From positions 310,001 through 374,000 of the forward strand of contig JABTUN010000001.1 of assembly GCA_015075365.1 (NCBI GenBank): a stretch of 64,000 nucleotides of DNA, read 5' to 3'. The DNA comes from Verrucomicrobiaceae bacterium (GTDB taxonomy: Bacteria; Verrucomicrobiota; Verrucomicrobiia; Verrucomicrobiales; Verrucomicrobiaceae). The first letter of the stretch is position 1. The number at the start of each line of letters is the position of its first letter. Shown here in pieces: positions 9,831-18,028 of the stretch. The position numbers and the translations under genes were made by a program. A model generated the notes under the pieces. The model saw nothing but the letters and a program-made list of their open reading frames with translations, was not told where the DNA came from and did not search any database.

Positions 9831-10706
9831 CTAGGAGTCCAGCTCGCCCGCCATGGCGCGCGACTCTTCGAGGAACATCTCACCCAGCGGTGTGAGGCGG
9901 CCGATCCAGATGGCGCCGAAGGCGAGCGTGGAAAAATCTGGCAGCGGAAGGACTTTGACGCCGGGTGGCGGCTCCACGCGCGGCATTTGCAGGCTGAGCC
10001 CGGCTCCAAATCCGCCCGCGACATAACGCGCGACGGTGTCGAGGCTGCCGACCTCGAGGCTGGTGATCCACTCGACCCCGCGCTGGCGCAGGGCGGCGTG
10101 GAACTCGCGCACGAGCGGATCCACGGCACCGAGGGTGATGAGCGGGAGGTCGATGCGGTCGGCTTCGAGAATCTGCGCGGCCTTGGTGATGCCGCTCTGA
10201 CTGGGAACGAGCAGGCACATGGGCAGGCGCGTGATCTCCCGCGTCTCGACATTGGGCGGAGGCTTTTCCGTGAGGGTGGAGAGGCCGATGTCGATCTCCT
10301 GCGCGGCGAGCAGCGCCTCGATCTGGTGCTGGCGCGCCTCTGTGAGCGTGAAGTGAAAGCCTTTCACGCGCCTGCGCATGCGCGCGCACAGTTCCGGCAG
10401 GTACTCGCGCTGCACGATCTCCGGCGCGGCGATGCGCAGGCGCGTCTCCCCGCCGCCGCGGATGCGTTCCGCCACCTCGTCGAGGCCTTTGAAGAAGGGC
10501 GCGATGTGGCCATACAACATCTGCCCTTCCTTGGTGAGCTGAAACGGCCTGCGCTGGTAGAGCGTGACGCCGAGCGTGTCCTCAAGCTGGAGGATCTGCG
10601 CGCTGATGGCGGGCTGCTGGATGCCATAGGGCATCTGCCGCGCGGCGGCGCTGACACCGCCGTGGCGGGCCACATAATAGAAAAGCTCGAGGTGGTGGAC
10701 ATTCAT
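9831..10706 (-). CDS. LysR-family transcriptional regulator
   Basis: 291-residue DNA-binding regulator. The N-terminal winged helix-turn-helix is clear: MNVHHLELFYYVARHGGVSA, then AISAQILQLEDTLGVTLYQR, followed by a substrate-binding domain starting near 90 (RLRIAAPEI). The ATG at 10706 is preferred over an in-frame upstream start at 10742, which would overlap the end of the preceding gene and add 12 residues not seen in the family. The ligand is unknown. Unusually for LysR genes there is no divergently transcribed target; its upstream neighbour is on the same strand and ends 24 nt away, so it may be co-transcribed with the SHD1 gene. Targets may lie elsewhere. Confidence 0.9.
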   Translation of the reverse strand: MNVHHLELFYYVARHGGVSAAARQMPYGIQQPAISAQILQLEDTLGVTLYQRRPFQLTKEGQMLYGHIAPFFKGLDEVAERIRGGGETRLRIAAPEIVQREYLPELCARMRRRVKGFHFTLTEARQHQIEALLAAQEIDIGLSTLTEKPPPNVETREITRLPMCLLVPSQSGITKAAQILEADRIDLPLITLGAVDPLVREFHAALRQRGVEWITSLEVGSLDTVARYVAGGFGAGLSLQMPRVEPPPGVKVLPLPDFSTLAFGAIWIGRLTPLGEMFLEESRAMAGELDS

Positions 10707-10729
10707 GCGCGGAGGAAGAGGAACAAAAA

Positions 10730-12172
10730 TCAGCCGCCGCAAATTTTACACGCACTGCCTTCGGAGGCCTGGCAGGGGTTCTGCGGATTGTAATACCTGC
10801 ACTTGGCATTGTGACGTGTGCCAGATTTGCTGAGGCTCCAGCCAGCCGGTAATGGGGCACCACCGGCACCAGCCACGGATGGTGCGGGAAGCTTGCGCGG
10901 CTTGATGATCTCGAAGGTGGCGGTGACAAGCACGGAGGAGGCGAGGAGCGCTTTTCCATTCGCCTCCATGTCATCCGTGACTGAGCCGCTCTTCAGACCC
11001 GTCTGGCCGGGCATCTTCTCCAGCAGCCCGGCAACAGCCTGCGTGCTGACAGCAGTGCCGAGCGCGGACGCGGAGGACGAGCCGCCCGGGCTGCTTTTCG
11101 AGGCGCTGGAACGGCCGGCCGCCTGGCTTTGGAAAAAAAAGCCGAGAACATCGCCCTTTTCGCCGACGAGGTATCCCCCGGCGTGCTCCGGCGAAAGCCG
11201 CGCATCGTGCTGGAACGTGCCATCCGTCCCGAGACGGCTCACAATCCCGCGCGTTACCGCGGGACGTGTATAGAAGCCCTTTTTTCCGGCATTGAGCTCG
11301 TAGCTGATGGCAAAGACATTCTGCCCGACTTCGATGATTCTCTTCGTGCCGATCCGCGCGGGCTCAACGGGCACCCCGCAGGTGATGAGCGCGATGTCCG
11401 GCAGCTTCAAATCCACGCCGTCTTTGTCCTTTGGCCGCACAACGACTGCTGGATGATCTTTTCCATCATGATGCACGGCGAGCGATTTGAAGCCCTTCAC
11501 CACAAGACCGGGATCGACGGCCACCAGACCGCCCTTTCCGATCACGACGCCGAATCCGAGGCGCGTGGCGATCTCCACATCCGGCTCGACCACATTAGGG
11601 GCCTGCTTTGCCGGGTCGCCGCCACTGGCGGTCATGATCGCGCTCCACGCCGTCGTGGCACCCTCCGCGTCCAATGCAAAAGCACGCACCATGGATGGAG
11701 CCCCCTGCAGGGGATGATAGGTGCGGCCTCCCGCGCCAAAAAGGAGCTGGTTTTCCATCCTCTGACCCTTTTGATGGGCATGCACCTCCGGTGTGGCGAG
11801 AAAAAAAGCCTCTCCCGTGAAGAGCCTCGGCCCCACGGCCTTGGGAGCGGCCGGCAGGGCCAGGCGGCAGATCCAGCCGCTGCCGTCCTCCGCCGGATGC
11901 GCGAACTCGAAACTCTGCGGCCCCCATTTCGCCGCGCTGTCGGCGATGGCCTGCGCATTTTTCGCAAACTGCTGGTCGGAGGCGGAAAAAGCGGCCAGCG
12001 GGTAGGCGGCAGGCTTGCTGTCCGCTGTCAGCACGAGCCTGTCTCCCTGCACACTGCTAAAGACGGCCTCAAAGGTCTTTTTTCCGTCGGCGCTGGTCCA
12101 TTCACGCGCCTCCACCCGGACCAGGGCGGCGAAAAGCGCGAGCATGATGATCCAAGGTCCCGGCGGCTTCAT
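10730..12172 (-). CDS. Secreted SHD1-domain protein with trypsin-like fold lacking catalytic residues
   Basis: 480-residue exported protein with a signal peptide ending at VEA (residue 22). Residues 23-75 form an SHD1 (SLA1 homology 1) domain: REWTSADGKKTFEAVF and PLAAFSASDQQF. Residues about 200-345 resemble the HtrA/trypsin core: GFGVVIGKGGLVAV in place of the beta-strand leading to the catalytic His, DIALI in place of the Asp segment, VTRGIVSRLG, and EHAGGYLVGEKGDVLGF where active enzymes have GNSGGP. Both the His and Ser positions are therefore missing. The C-terminus is a Cys/His motif, RHNAKCRYY followed by CKICGG, probably metal-binding. The function is unknown; I infer a scaffold or sensor. 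Its predicted promoter puts transcription start at the ATG. Confidence 0.72.
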   Translation of the reverse strand: MKPPGPWIIMLALFAALVRVEAREWTSADGKKTFEAVFSSVQGDRLVLTADSKPAAYPLAAFSASDQQFAKNAQAIADSAAKWGPQSFEFAHPAEDGSGWICRLALPAAPKAVGPRLFTGEAFFLATPEVHAHQKGQRMENQLLFGAGGRTYHPLQGAPSMVRAFALDAEGATTAWSAIMTASGGDPAKQAPNVVEPDVEIATRLGFGVVIGKGGLVAVDPGLVVKGFKSLAVHHDGKDHPAVVVRPKDKDGVDLKLPDIALITCGVPVEPARIGTKRIIEVGQNVFAISYELNAGKKGFYTRPAVTRGIVSRLGTDGTFQHDARLSPEHAGGYLVGEKGDVLGFFFQSQAAGRSSASKSSPGGSSSASALGTAVSTQAVAGLLEKMPGQTGLKSGSVTDDMEANGKALLASSVLVTATFEIIKPRKLPAPSVAGAGGAPLPAGWSLSKSGTRHNAKCRYYNPQNPCQASEGSACKICGG

Positions 12173-12178
12173 GACGCG

Positions 12179-12207
12179 AGATTAGGACGCTCGAAAAACA
12201 AAATCAA
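12179..12207 (-). promoter_or_regulatory. Predicted leaderless promoter of the SHD1 gene
   Basis: Minus strand TTGATT (12202-12207), 17-nt spacer, TAATCT (12179-12184). The -10 box ends 6 nt before the ATG at 12172, so the first transcribed base should be at or next to the start codon. The promoter lies in the 47-nt gap after the sigma factor gene. Confidence 0.45.
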
Positions 12208-12219
12208 CCGCGCAAAAAA

Positions 12220-13122
12220 TCAGCCTTCGTCCTCGGGCTCGGGGGCGGCCTTCTTTTTCTTCTTCTTGCCACCGGCGTTGCGCAGGGCCTTCGGAATCGG
12301 GTCTTCCTTCTTCTGGAGGGCGCGGCGCAGCTTGCGCAGGGCGATGTTTTGAAGCTGGCGGATGCGCTCGCGCGTGACGCCGAACTCCTGGCCGACCTCC
12401 TCCAGCGTGCGCGGCTTCTGACCAGCGAGGCCGAAACGGGCCTCGATGATCTTGAGTTCACGCGCGTCGAGAACGGTGAGCAGGCCGTCGAGCTGGCCGT
12501 GCATGTTCTTGTGCGAAAGCAGCTCAAAGGGCGTCTGCGCGTTTTCATCGCCGACGATTTCACCGAACTCGGTGCTGTCGTCGTCGCTTATGGGCGCGTC
12601 CAGTGAGGCAGGGCGCATGGAGGCGACCTTGAGCTGGCTCAGCTTGGCGCGGTCAATGCCGATTTCCTCGGACAGTTCGTCGTCAGTGGGCTCGCGGCCA
12701 AGCTCCTCGGACATCGCCATGGCGACGCGGCGCATCTTGCTGATCTTGTCCACCATGTGGACGGGCAGACGGATGGTCTTGGACTGGTTGGCGAGGGCGC
12801 GCTTGATGGACTGCTTGATCCACCAGGCGGCGTAGGTGGAAAGCTTGCCGCCCTTGTTGGGGTCGAAGCGTTCCACGGCCTTCATCAGGCCGATGTTTCC
12901 TTCCGAAATGAGGTCCAGCAGGGGCAAGCCGTAGTTGGCGTAGTCCTGCGCGATCTTCACCACGAGGCGCAGGTTGGCGCGGATCATGTGGGAGCGGGCC
13001 TCGGGGTCGCCACGCTTGATGCGTTCGGCGAGTTCGACCTCCTGTTCGGGAGTCAGCAGGTCAGTCTTGCCAATCTCACGCAGGTAGATCTTGATTCCTC
13101 CGTCGAGTTCCATGTTGAGCAT
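12220..13122 (-). CDS. RpoD-like sigma-70 factor lacking region 1.1
   Basis: 300-residue sigma factor that directs core RNA polymerase to promoters. Region 1.2 is at about 9-42 (IKIYLREIGKTDLLTPEQE). Region 2 includes HMIRANLRLVVKIAQDYANY, GNIGLMKAVERFD and the -10-reading KLSTYAAWWIKQSIKRA. Region 3 is near 125-165 (SEELGREPTDDELSEEIG). Region 4 contains the -35-reading helix-turn-helix TLEEVGQEFGVTRERIRQLQ. There is no acidic region 1.1, and the C-terminus has a run of six lysines followed by an acidic tail. It could be the group 1 housekeeping factor of this lineage or a group 2 (RpoS/SigB-like) factor; the window does not decide. A second in-frame ATG three codons downstream is equally possible as start. 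Confidence 0.9.
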   Translation of the reverse strand: MLNMELDGGIKIYLREIGKTDLLTPEQEVELAERIKRGDPEARSHMIRANLRLVVKIAQDYANYGLPLLDLISEGNIGLMKAVERFDPNKGGKLSTYAAWWIKQSIKRALANQSKTIRLPVHMVDKISKMRRVAMAMSEELGREPTDDELSEEIGIDRAKLSQLKVASMRPASLDAPISDDDSTEFGEIVGDENAQTPFELLSHKNMHGQLDGLLTVLDARELKIIEARFGLAGQKPRTLEEVGQEFGVTRERIRQLQNIALRKLRRALQKKEDPIPKALRNAGGKKKKKKAAPEPEDEG

Positions 13123-13468
13123 TCTTTAGTCGGTGATGTGCAAAGGTGGGTTTCCATTGCCCGCCCGCCGGACGCGGGGGGCAGGCAGTCTAAACGAGAA
13201 AGTCAGATAGTGCGCGGATTTTTTGGGGCATTTTTGGCGGGGTATAAGCTGGAACGATGCCAGCCGGGGAATTTGCCTTCTCGTTCAACCGAATTCTACG
13301 CCAAACGTCAATCACAATTACTGAAAAATATCAGTTTTTGTTAAACAATTGAGGGTTTTTCCGATGTGGACTGTTTTTTGGCCCGATTTTGGCGAACTCC
13401 CAGGTGTCTGCCCGTCCGCTTGACACTGCCCCTGCCCTCCCCGACTAACTGCCCCCTCAAAATCTGCC
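13123..13468. other. 346-nt intergenic region between divergent sigma factor and pdhB genes
   Basis: No gene seen. The central part (13290-13380) is strikingly A+T-rich compared with the rest of the window and contains a small inverted repeat, ACTGA and TCAGT, flanking an A/T spacer at 13320-13335. It should hold the promoters of both genes. I find one reasonable -35/-10 pair for pdhB but no convincing pair for the sigma factor gene. Confidence 0.6.
13420..13448 (+). promoter_or_regulatory. Possible pdhB promoter
   Basis: A perfect TTGACA at 13420-13425 with a 17-nt spacer before GACTAA at 13443-13448, a weak -10 box. The start codon is 20 nt further on. The -35 hexamer is the main support. 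Confidence 0.35.
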
Positions 13469-14464
13469 ATGCCCCGCCGAATCACCTACCGCGACGCCAT
13501 CCGTGAAGCCCTCGACGAAGAAATCGCCCGCGACCCCATGGTCGTGGTGATGGGGGAGGAAGTCGCTCAATACAACGGGGCCTACAAAGTAACCCAGGGC
13601 CTCTGGGACAAGTGGGGTGACAAGCGCCTCGTGGATACCCCCATTAGTGAGGCCGGTTTCATCGGCATGGGCATCGGTGCCAGCATGCTCGGCGTGCGTC
13701 CGGTGATGGAGCTCATGTTCTGGAGCTTCTACACCGTGGCCTGGGACCAAATCGTGAACAACGGCGCGATGGTCCGCTACATGTCCGGCGGCAAGATCAA
13801 CTGCCCCATCGTCATCCGCGGCCCGGCCAACGGCGGCACCAGCGTGGGCGCGACCCATTCCCACACGCCAGAGAACATCATGGCGAACTTCCCCGGCATG
13901 AAGTGCGTCTGCCCCAGCAACGCCTACGACGCCAAAGGCCTCATGAAGGCCGCCATTCGTGACAATGACCCCGTCATGTTCATGGAGAGCACCAAACTCT
14001 ACGGCGAAGAGTGGGACGTGCCCTCCAACGACGAAATCCCCGGCGGCGACCTCTTCATCCCGCTCGGTCTGGCCGACGTGAAGCGCGTGGGCACCGACAT
14101 CAGCCTCATCGCCCACGGCAAAGCCGTCATCACCTGCCTCGAAGCCGCCCGCATCCTCGAAGAAGAGCACGGCATCAACGCCGAGGTCGTCGATCTCCGC
14201 ACCATCCGCCCGCTCGATGAGGACACCATCCTCGAATCCGTCGCGAAAACCCACCGCGCCATCTACGTCGAGGAAAACAAGCCCTACTGCGGCATCGGCG
14301 CTCAAATCGCCTACATGATCCAGGAGCGCATCTTCGACGAACTCGACGCCCCCGTGCAACGCGTGTGCAGCCTCGACGCCCCCGCCATCTACAGCCCGCC
14401 GCTCGAAGCGATCCAGCTTCCGACCGCCGATGTCGTGGTGGCGAAGGCGCTCGGCATTTGCTGA
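13469..14464 (+). CDS. pdhB: Pyruvate dehydrogenase E1 component beta subunit
   Basis: 331-residue beta subunit of the thiamine-diphosphate-dependent E1 of a 2-oxoacid dehydrogenase complex, which decarboxylates pyruvate and passes the acetyl group to lipoyl E2. Typical stretches are YRDAIREALDEEIARDP, VVVMGEEVAQYNGAYKVT, VDTPISEAGFIGMGIGASM, and NGGTSVGATHSHTPENI in the transketolase pyrimidine-binding domain. The C-terminal domain has VDLRTIRPLDEDTILESV. The length is normal for the family. The E1 alpha and E2 genes are not adjacent in this window. A branched-chain E1 beta is a less likely alternative given the closeness to the PdhB pattern. Confidence 0.93.
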   Translation: MPRRITYRDAIREALDEEIARDPMVVVMGEEVAQYNGAYKVTQGLWDKWGDKRLVDTPISEAGFIGMGIGASMLGVRPVMELMFWSFYTVAWDQIVNNGAMVRYMSGGKINCPIVIRGPANGGTSVGATHSHTPENIMANFPGMKCVCPSNAYDAKGLMKAAIRDNDPVMFMESTKLYGEEWDVPSNDEIPGGDLFIPLGLADVKRVGTDISLIAHGKAVITCLEAARILEEEHGINAEVVDLRTIRPLDEDTILESVAKTHRAIYVEENKPYCGIGAQIAYMIQERIFDELDAPVQRVCSLDAPAIYSPPLEAIQLPTADVVVAKALGIC

Positions 14465-14473
14465 TCGACGGTC

Positions 14474-14563
14474 GTTTCAAGTTTCAGGTCACAAGTTTCA
14501 AGTTGGTGCCCCTTGGCATCGTTTGCAGGTCCATCCTGCCACTTGAAACATGAAACTTGGAAC
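14474..14563. repeat. Heptad-phased imperfect inverted repeat overlapping a start codon
   Basis: The left arm (14474-14506) consists of 7-nt units such as TTTCAAG, TTTCAGG, TCACAAG and TTTCAAG. The right arm (14539-14563) carries the complementary units CTTGAAA, CATGAAA and CTTGGAA. The arms pair over about 20 bp with a small internal loop; the hairpin loop is about 32 nt. The sulfatase start codon at 14550 lies in the right arm. Other 7-nt-phased repeats occur at 50229, 56648 and 60053. Confidence 0.75.
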
Positions 14564-15956
14564 CCTCGCCTTCCTCGCCGCCGCCTCTCTGGCTGCCGCA
14601 CGTCCAAACGTCGTCGTCATCCTCTGCGACAACCTCGGCAACGGCGACATCGCGTGCTTCAACCCGCAGACGAAGCATCGCACGCCGAATCTCGATCGCA
14701 TGGCGGCGGAGGGCATGAAGTTCACCAGCTTCTACTCCGCCAGTGGCGTCTGCACACCAAGTCGCGCCGCACTCATGACTGGCTGCTACCCGCGCCGCAT
14801 CGGCCTGCACATCAGCGCCATCGGCGCGGCCGTTTTGCAGCCTGTCGCCACGCGCGGCATTCATCCTGGCGAAGAGACGATGGCGGAGCTTTTGAAGCAA
14901 AACGGCTACGCCACCGCCTGCTTCGGCAAATGGCATCTCGGCGACCAGCCGGACTTTTTGCCAACTCGCAACGGCTTCGACACCTTCCTCGGCATTCCTT
15001 ACAGCGAGGACATGGTCCACGACAAATTCCCCGAGAAGAACTGGCCGCCCCTGCCGCTCATGCAGGACGAAACCGTCATCGACGCCCCCGTCGCGGCCGA
15101 AACCCTCACGAAACGCCTCACCGAGGCCGCCGTGAAATTCATCGCCGCGCATCGCGAGCAGCCCTTCTTCCTCTACTTCCCCGAAGCCGGACCCGGCAGC
15201 CGCAAAGAGTGCTATCCCGGCCCCGGGTTCCGCGGCAAATCCGCCAACGGCCTCTACGGCGACTCCATTGAAGAACTCGACTGGTCCGCCGGCGAAATCC
15301 TCCGCGCCCTCAAAGACAACCACCTCGACGACAACACCCTCGTCATCTGGACCAACGACAATGGCGCGGTAAACCGCAACCCACCGCAGGGCAGCAACGC
15401 GCCCTACAAAGGCATGGGCTACAGCACCAGCGAAGGCGGCCAGCGCATGCCCTGCATCGCCCGCTGGCCCGGCAAGGTGCCCGCCAGCACCACCTGCACG
15501 CAGCTTTGCACCATGATGGACCTCCTTCCCACCATCACCGCCATCACCGGAGCCAAACCACCGCAAAAACCCATCGACGGCCACGACATCCGCCCGCTGC
15601 TCTTCGGCGAAAGCGACGCCCGCTCGCCCTACGACGGCACCGGCTTCTACTATTACAACGTCGCCCAGCTCCAGGCCGTCCGTGAAGGCGATTGGAAGCT
15701 CTACCTCCCGCTCGACGGCAAAACCGGCCTCGGCAAAGCCGCCAAAAAACCCGCTCTGCAACCACTCGCCCTCTACAACGTCCAAACCGACCTCGCCGAG
15801 CAGCACGAACTCTCCGCCGAGCATCCCGACATCGTCCAACGCCTCATGAAATTCGCCGAATTGGCCCGCCAAACCCTCGGCGACAACGAAACCCGCGGCA
15901 CCGCTCAACGCGACGCCGGTCACGTCGAAAATCCGACACCGCGCGTCATCAAATGA
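14550..15956 (+). CDS. Secreted sulfatase 1 (arylsulfatase family)
   Basis: 468-residue exported sulfatase with a short signal peptide (MKLGTLAFLAAASLAAA). The N-terminal alkaline-phosphatase-superfamily fold begins with PNVVVILCDNLGNGDI, whose Asp residues bind calcium. The formylglycine site is CTPSRAALMTG (C-x-P-S-R), so an FGE-type or anaerobic maturase is needed. Further metal and sulfate ligands are in CFGKWHLGD and IWTNDNGAV. Members remove sulfate esters from polysaccharides or small molecules; the substrate is not predictable. The start codon lies in an inverted repeat that could affect translation. It is one of three sulfatases in the window, all with different neighbours. Confidence 0.92.
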   Translation: MKLGTLAFLAAASLAAARPNVVVILCDNLGNGDIACFNPQTKHRTPNLDRMAAEGMKFTSFYSASGVCTPSRAALMTGCYPRRIGLHISAIGAAVLQPVATRGIHPGEETMAELLKQNGYATACFGKWHLGDQPDFLPTRNGFDTFLGIPYSEDMVHDKFPEKNWPPLPLMQDETVIDAPVAAETLTKRLTEAAVKFIAAHREQPFFLYFPEAGPGSRKECYPGPGFRGKSANGLYGDSIEELDWSAGEILRALKDNHLDDNTLVIWTNDNGAVNRNPPQGSNAPYKGMGYSTSEGGQRMPCIARWPGKVPASTTCTQLCTMMDLLPTITAITGAKPPQKPIDGHDIRPLLFGESDARSPYDGTGFYYYNVAQLQAVREGDWKLYLPLDGKTGLGKAAKKPALQPLALYNVQTDLAEQHELSAEHPDIVQRLMKFAELARQTLGDNETRGTAQRDAGHVENPTPRVIK

Positions 15957-15965
15957 ACGACCGTG

Positions 15966-17237
15966 CTATTTTTCCGCTTTCGGCCGGTTGCGATACTTCT
16001 CCGCCAGCCGCGTGTGACGTGATTCGAGCGATTGCTCGATGCCGCTGATCCACAGGTGCTTCACCTGGCTGCGGATGTCGAGAATGTCGCCCGTGGCGGC
16101 GAAAAGGGATGCGTCCTTGCCAGGCTCGATGCTGCCGAGCCGGTCCGCGACGCCGTGAATCTGCGCAGGCACCAGCGTGATCGACGCCAGCGCCGCGTCA
16201 GCAGGCAATCCAAACGCCGCGGCCTGCGCGGCGATGTAGGGCAGATTGCGCTGACCGGACGCGCTCGCTCTTTCCAGCCCTTCGCTGATCGCCACGCTGA
16301 CACCTGCCTGATGCAAAATCGACGGCGCGGTGAACTGCACATCGTAGCTGTCGCTCGCACGCACCGGCAGCGTGAAGACCTCCGTGTAAATCACCGCGAT
16401 CTTCCGTTTCGCGAGTTCCTCGGCATGCATCCATGCATCGCGACCACCGAGGAGCACGATTCGCAGTTTCGGACGCGATTCGCTCCACGCGAGTGCCGCT
16501 TTGATCTCGCGCTGGCCGTTCGCGTGGATGATGAGCGGCACCTCGCCGCGCAAAACAGGCTGCATTGCTTCCCACGCCGGCACTTTGGCATCCTTGGCGT
16601 CGCGTTTGCCCCACGCCTCGGCATCCGCGAAGAAGCGCTCGATCACCCGCACCTTTTCTTTTCGCTCACGCGATTGTTCGTCGAGCGACTTCGCGTCGGT
16701 GGGCGTGTTGGGGCCGGGAATTTTCAGCGAATGGCCCGGCCACACGAGATGCATGGCTGTGTGGCGGCGCACGAGCATGTCCTCGATCGTCCAGCCGCGT
16801 GCCGCCATCATGCCGGAGCTGCCGGTGATGAATTTCCCCTGCGGAATCGGCACGAAGTGCGTGATCCCGTTCGCCCGCGCCACGGGGATCAGCTCGCTGT
16901 CCGGATTCACCGCGTTCCATGACTCCACCTCCGGTGTGAATTCGCCCGTCTCCTTGTCATCCACCGCGGCGCGCAGCGCCGGGATCTCCACGAGCCCGAG
17001 GTCGGTGCTCGGACTCACGAGGCCCGGATAAAGATGCATGTCCTTCATGTCGAGCACGCGATCCGCCTTTTCATCAATGCGCGCCGCCACCGCCGCGATC
17101 TTGCCATCACGAATGAGCACATCGCCTGGTTCAAGCGTGCCTTTTGCGACGGTATGCACGACCGCCCCGCGCAGGAGCAAAGTTTCAGCGCGCAAAGAAG
17201 CGGCGAGCAACAAGGTGAGGATGAGGATTTGTTTCAT
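15966..17237 (-). CDS. Secreted amidohydrolase-like protein lacking the HxH metal motif
   Basis: 423-residue exported protein (signal peptide MKQILILTLLLAASLRA). The amidohydrolase composite fold is visible: a small beta-domain (DVLIRDGKIAAVAARI) before the barrel, and a C-terminal LASITLVPAQIHGVADRLGS and IEPGKDASLFAATG. At the usual PGxIDxHxH site the sequence reads LYPGLVSPSTDLGLV, so the two first-strand His ligands are absent. It is paralogous to the N-terminal half of the 940-residue protein upstream in the same operon (compare ITGSSGMM with IRGTSTFV). It probably cannot bind a binuclear metal centre in the normal way and may act as a partner subunit of the active enzyme; that is inference. 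Confidence 0.8.
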   Translation of the reverse strand: MKQILILTLLLAASLRAETLLLRGAVVHTVAKGTLEPGDVLIRDGKIAAVAARIDEKADRVLDMKDMHLYPGLVSPSTDLGLVEIPALRAAVDDKETGEFTPEVESWNAVNPDSELIPVARANGITHFVPIPQGKFITGSSGMMAARGWTIEDMLVRRHTAMHLVWPGHSLKIPGPNTPTDAKSLDEQSRERKEKVRVIERFFADAEAWGKRDAKDAKVPAWEAMQPVLRGEVPLIIHANGQREIKAALAWSESRPKLRIVLLGGRDAWMHAEELAKRKIAVIYTEVFTLPVRASDSYDVQFTAPSILHQAGVSVAISEGLERASASGQRNLPYIAAQAAAFGLPADAALASITLVPAQIHGVADRLGSIEPGKDASLFAATGDILDIRSQVKHLWISGIEQSLESRHTRLAEKYRNRPKAEK

Positions 17238-17252
17238 GATGCGATGAAGGTC

Positions 17253-17819
17253 TTATTTCCGTGCGTGGGCCTTTGCCTTGGTGTTTTTCGTGTTCGCGAG
17301 CGTGTGGAAGCCGATTTCGCGTTTTGGTTTGTCCGCCGTGGCCGCCGACGGACTCATCAACTGGCGCAAGGCGTCAAAGACCATCTTGAACTGCCCGTCG
17401 TACTTTTTCTCCATGTCCGCCAGTTTCCGCGCCAGTTCGGCATTCGAGGCCAGCATCTGCCGCAGTCGCACAAATGCACGCATGATGGCGATGTTCACCT
17501 GCACCGCCCGCGCGCTGCGCAACACACCGGAAAGCATGGCCACGCCCTGCTCGGTGAAGGCGTAAGGCAAGGAGCCGCCGAGCTTTCCACGCCCTGGTAT
17601 CACATTTTGTGATACCATCTCATCCACGGTCGCCTGATCGAGTTCAAACATGAAGTCCTCAGGAAACCTCTCCAGGTTGCGCTTCACAGCCTGTTTCAGA
17701 GCACGTGTCTCGACGCGGTAAAGTTCCGCCAGATCATAGTCGAGCATGACTTTCTGGCCGCGCACCAAGAGGATGCGCCGCTCCGCCTGGAGCACGATGC
17801 TAGGGGTATCTGGTTTCAT
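17253..17819 (-). CDS. ORF6N domain protein
   Basis: 188-residue protein with an N-terminal ORF6N DNA-binding domain (about 8-95): [40 protein letters not shown], and [18 protein letters not shown] with a following [11 protein letters not shown] coiled-coil lies at about 118-150 and a basic tail at the end. ORF6N domains are found in phage antirepressor-like proteins and in many chromosomal copies of unknown role. The start overlaps the stop of the preceding 68-residue ORF by four bases (ATGA), which suggests translational coupling. Both sit in an amidohydrolase operon, 15 nt before the next gene. I cannot say whether the pair acts as a regulator, an addiction module or a phage remnant. Confidence 0.85.
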   Translation of the reverse strand: MKPDTPSIVLQAERRILLVRGQKVMLDYDLAELYRVETRALKQAVKRNLERFPEDFMFELDQATVDEMVSQNVIPGRGKLGGSLPYAFTEQGVAMLSGVLRSARAVQVNIAIMRAFVRLRQMLASNAELARKLADMEKKYDGQFKMVFDALRQLMSPSAATADKPKREIGFHTLANTKNTKAKAHARK

Positions 17820-18022
17820 GGGATCAAAATACCAATCACCCGCGTCTGCTTTCGCAGCCTCGTCGCGGCCTGCCAGTCGAGTTCGACAAGCATTTGCTCA
17901 TCCAGAACGTGTTCCGTTGGCAAAAGCCGCCTTAGGGCGCGGCGGCGCTCGAACTCACGCTGCACGGCCTCGGCTTCGTTGAAGCGGCGGGCTTGTTGTT
18001 GGGCTTGGGCGAGGAAGTTCAT
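17816..18022 (-). CDS. Small hypothetical protein coupled to the ORF6N gene
   Basis: 68 residues, not recognised. It is predicted to be mostly helical and highly charged, with an Arg-rich centre ([12 protein letters not shown]) and a C-terminus ending VIGILIP. The reading frame fits exactly between the 940-residue amidohydrolase (6 nt upstream) and the ORF6N gene, whose ATG overlaps its TGA. That spacing is the main reason to call it a gene. It has no His, no Cys, and no signal peptide or membrane segment beyond the hydrophobic last five residues. Confidence 0.6.
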   Translation of the reverse strand: MNFLAQAQQQARRFNEAEAVQREFERRRALRRLLPTEHVLDEQMLVELDWQAATRLRKQTRVIGILIP

Positions 18023-18028
18023 GGCGTT

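Noticed and set aside
13200..13260. Sigma factor gene promoter using TAGACT or TTATAC on the minus strand
   Set aside because: No TTG-type -35 box at 16-18 nt from either; left unassigned.
17253..18022. Prophage, suggested by the ORF6N protein
   Set aside because: No integrase, capsid, terminase or attachment repeats nearby; neighbours are ordinary chromosomal enzymes.
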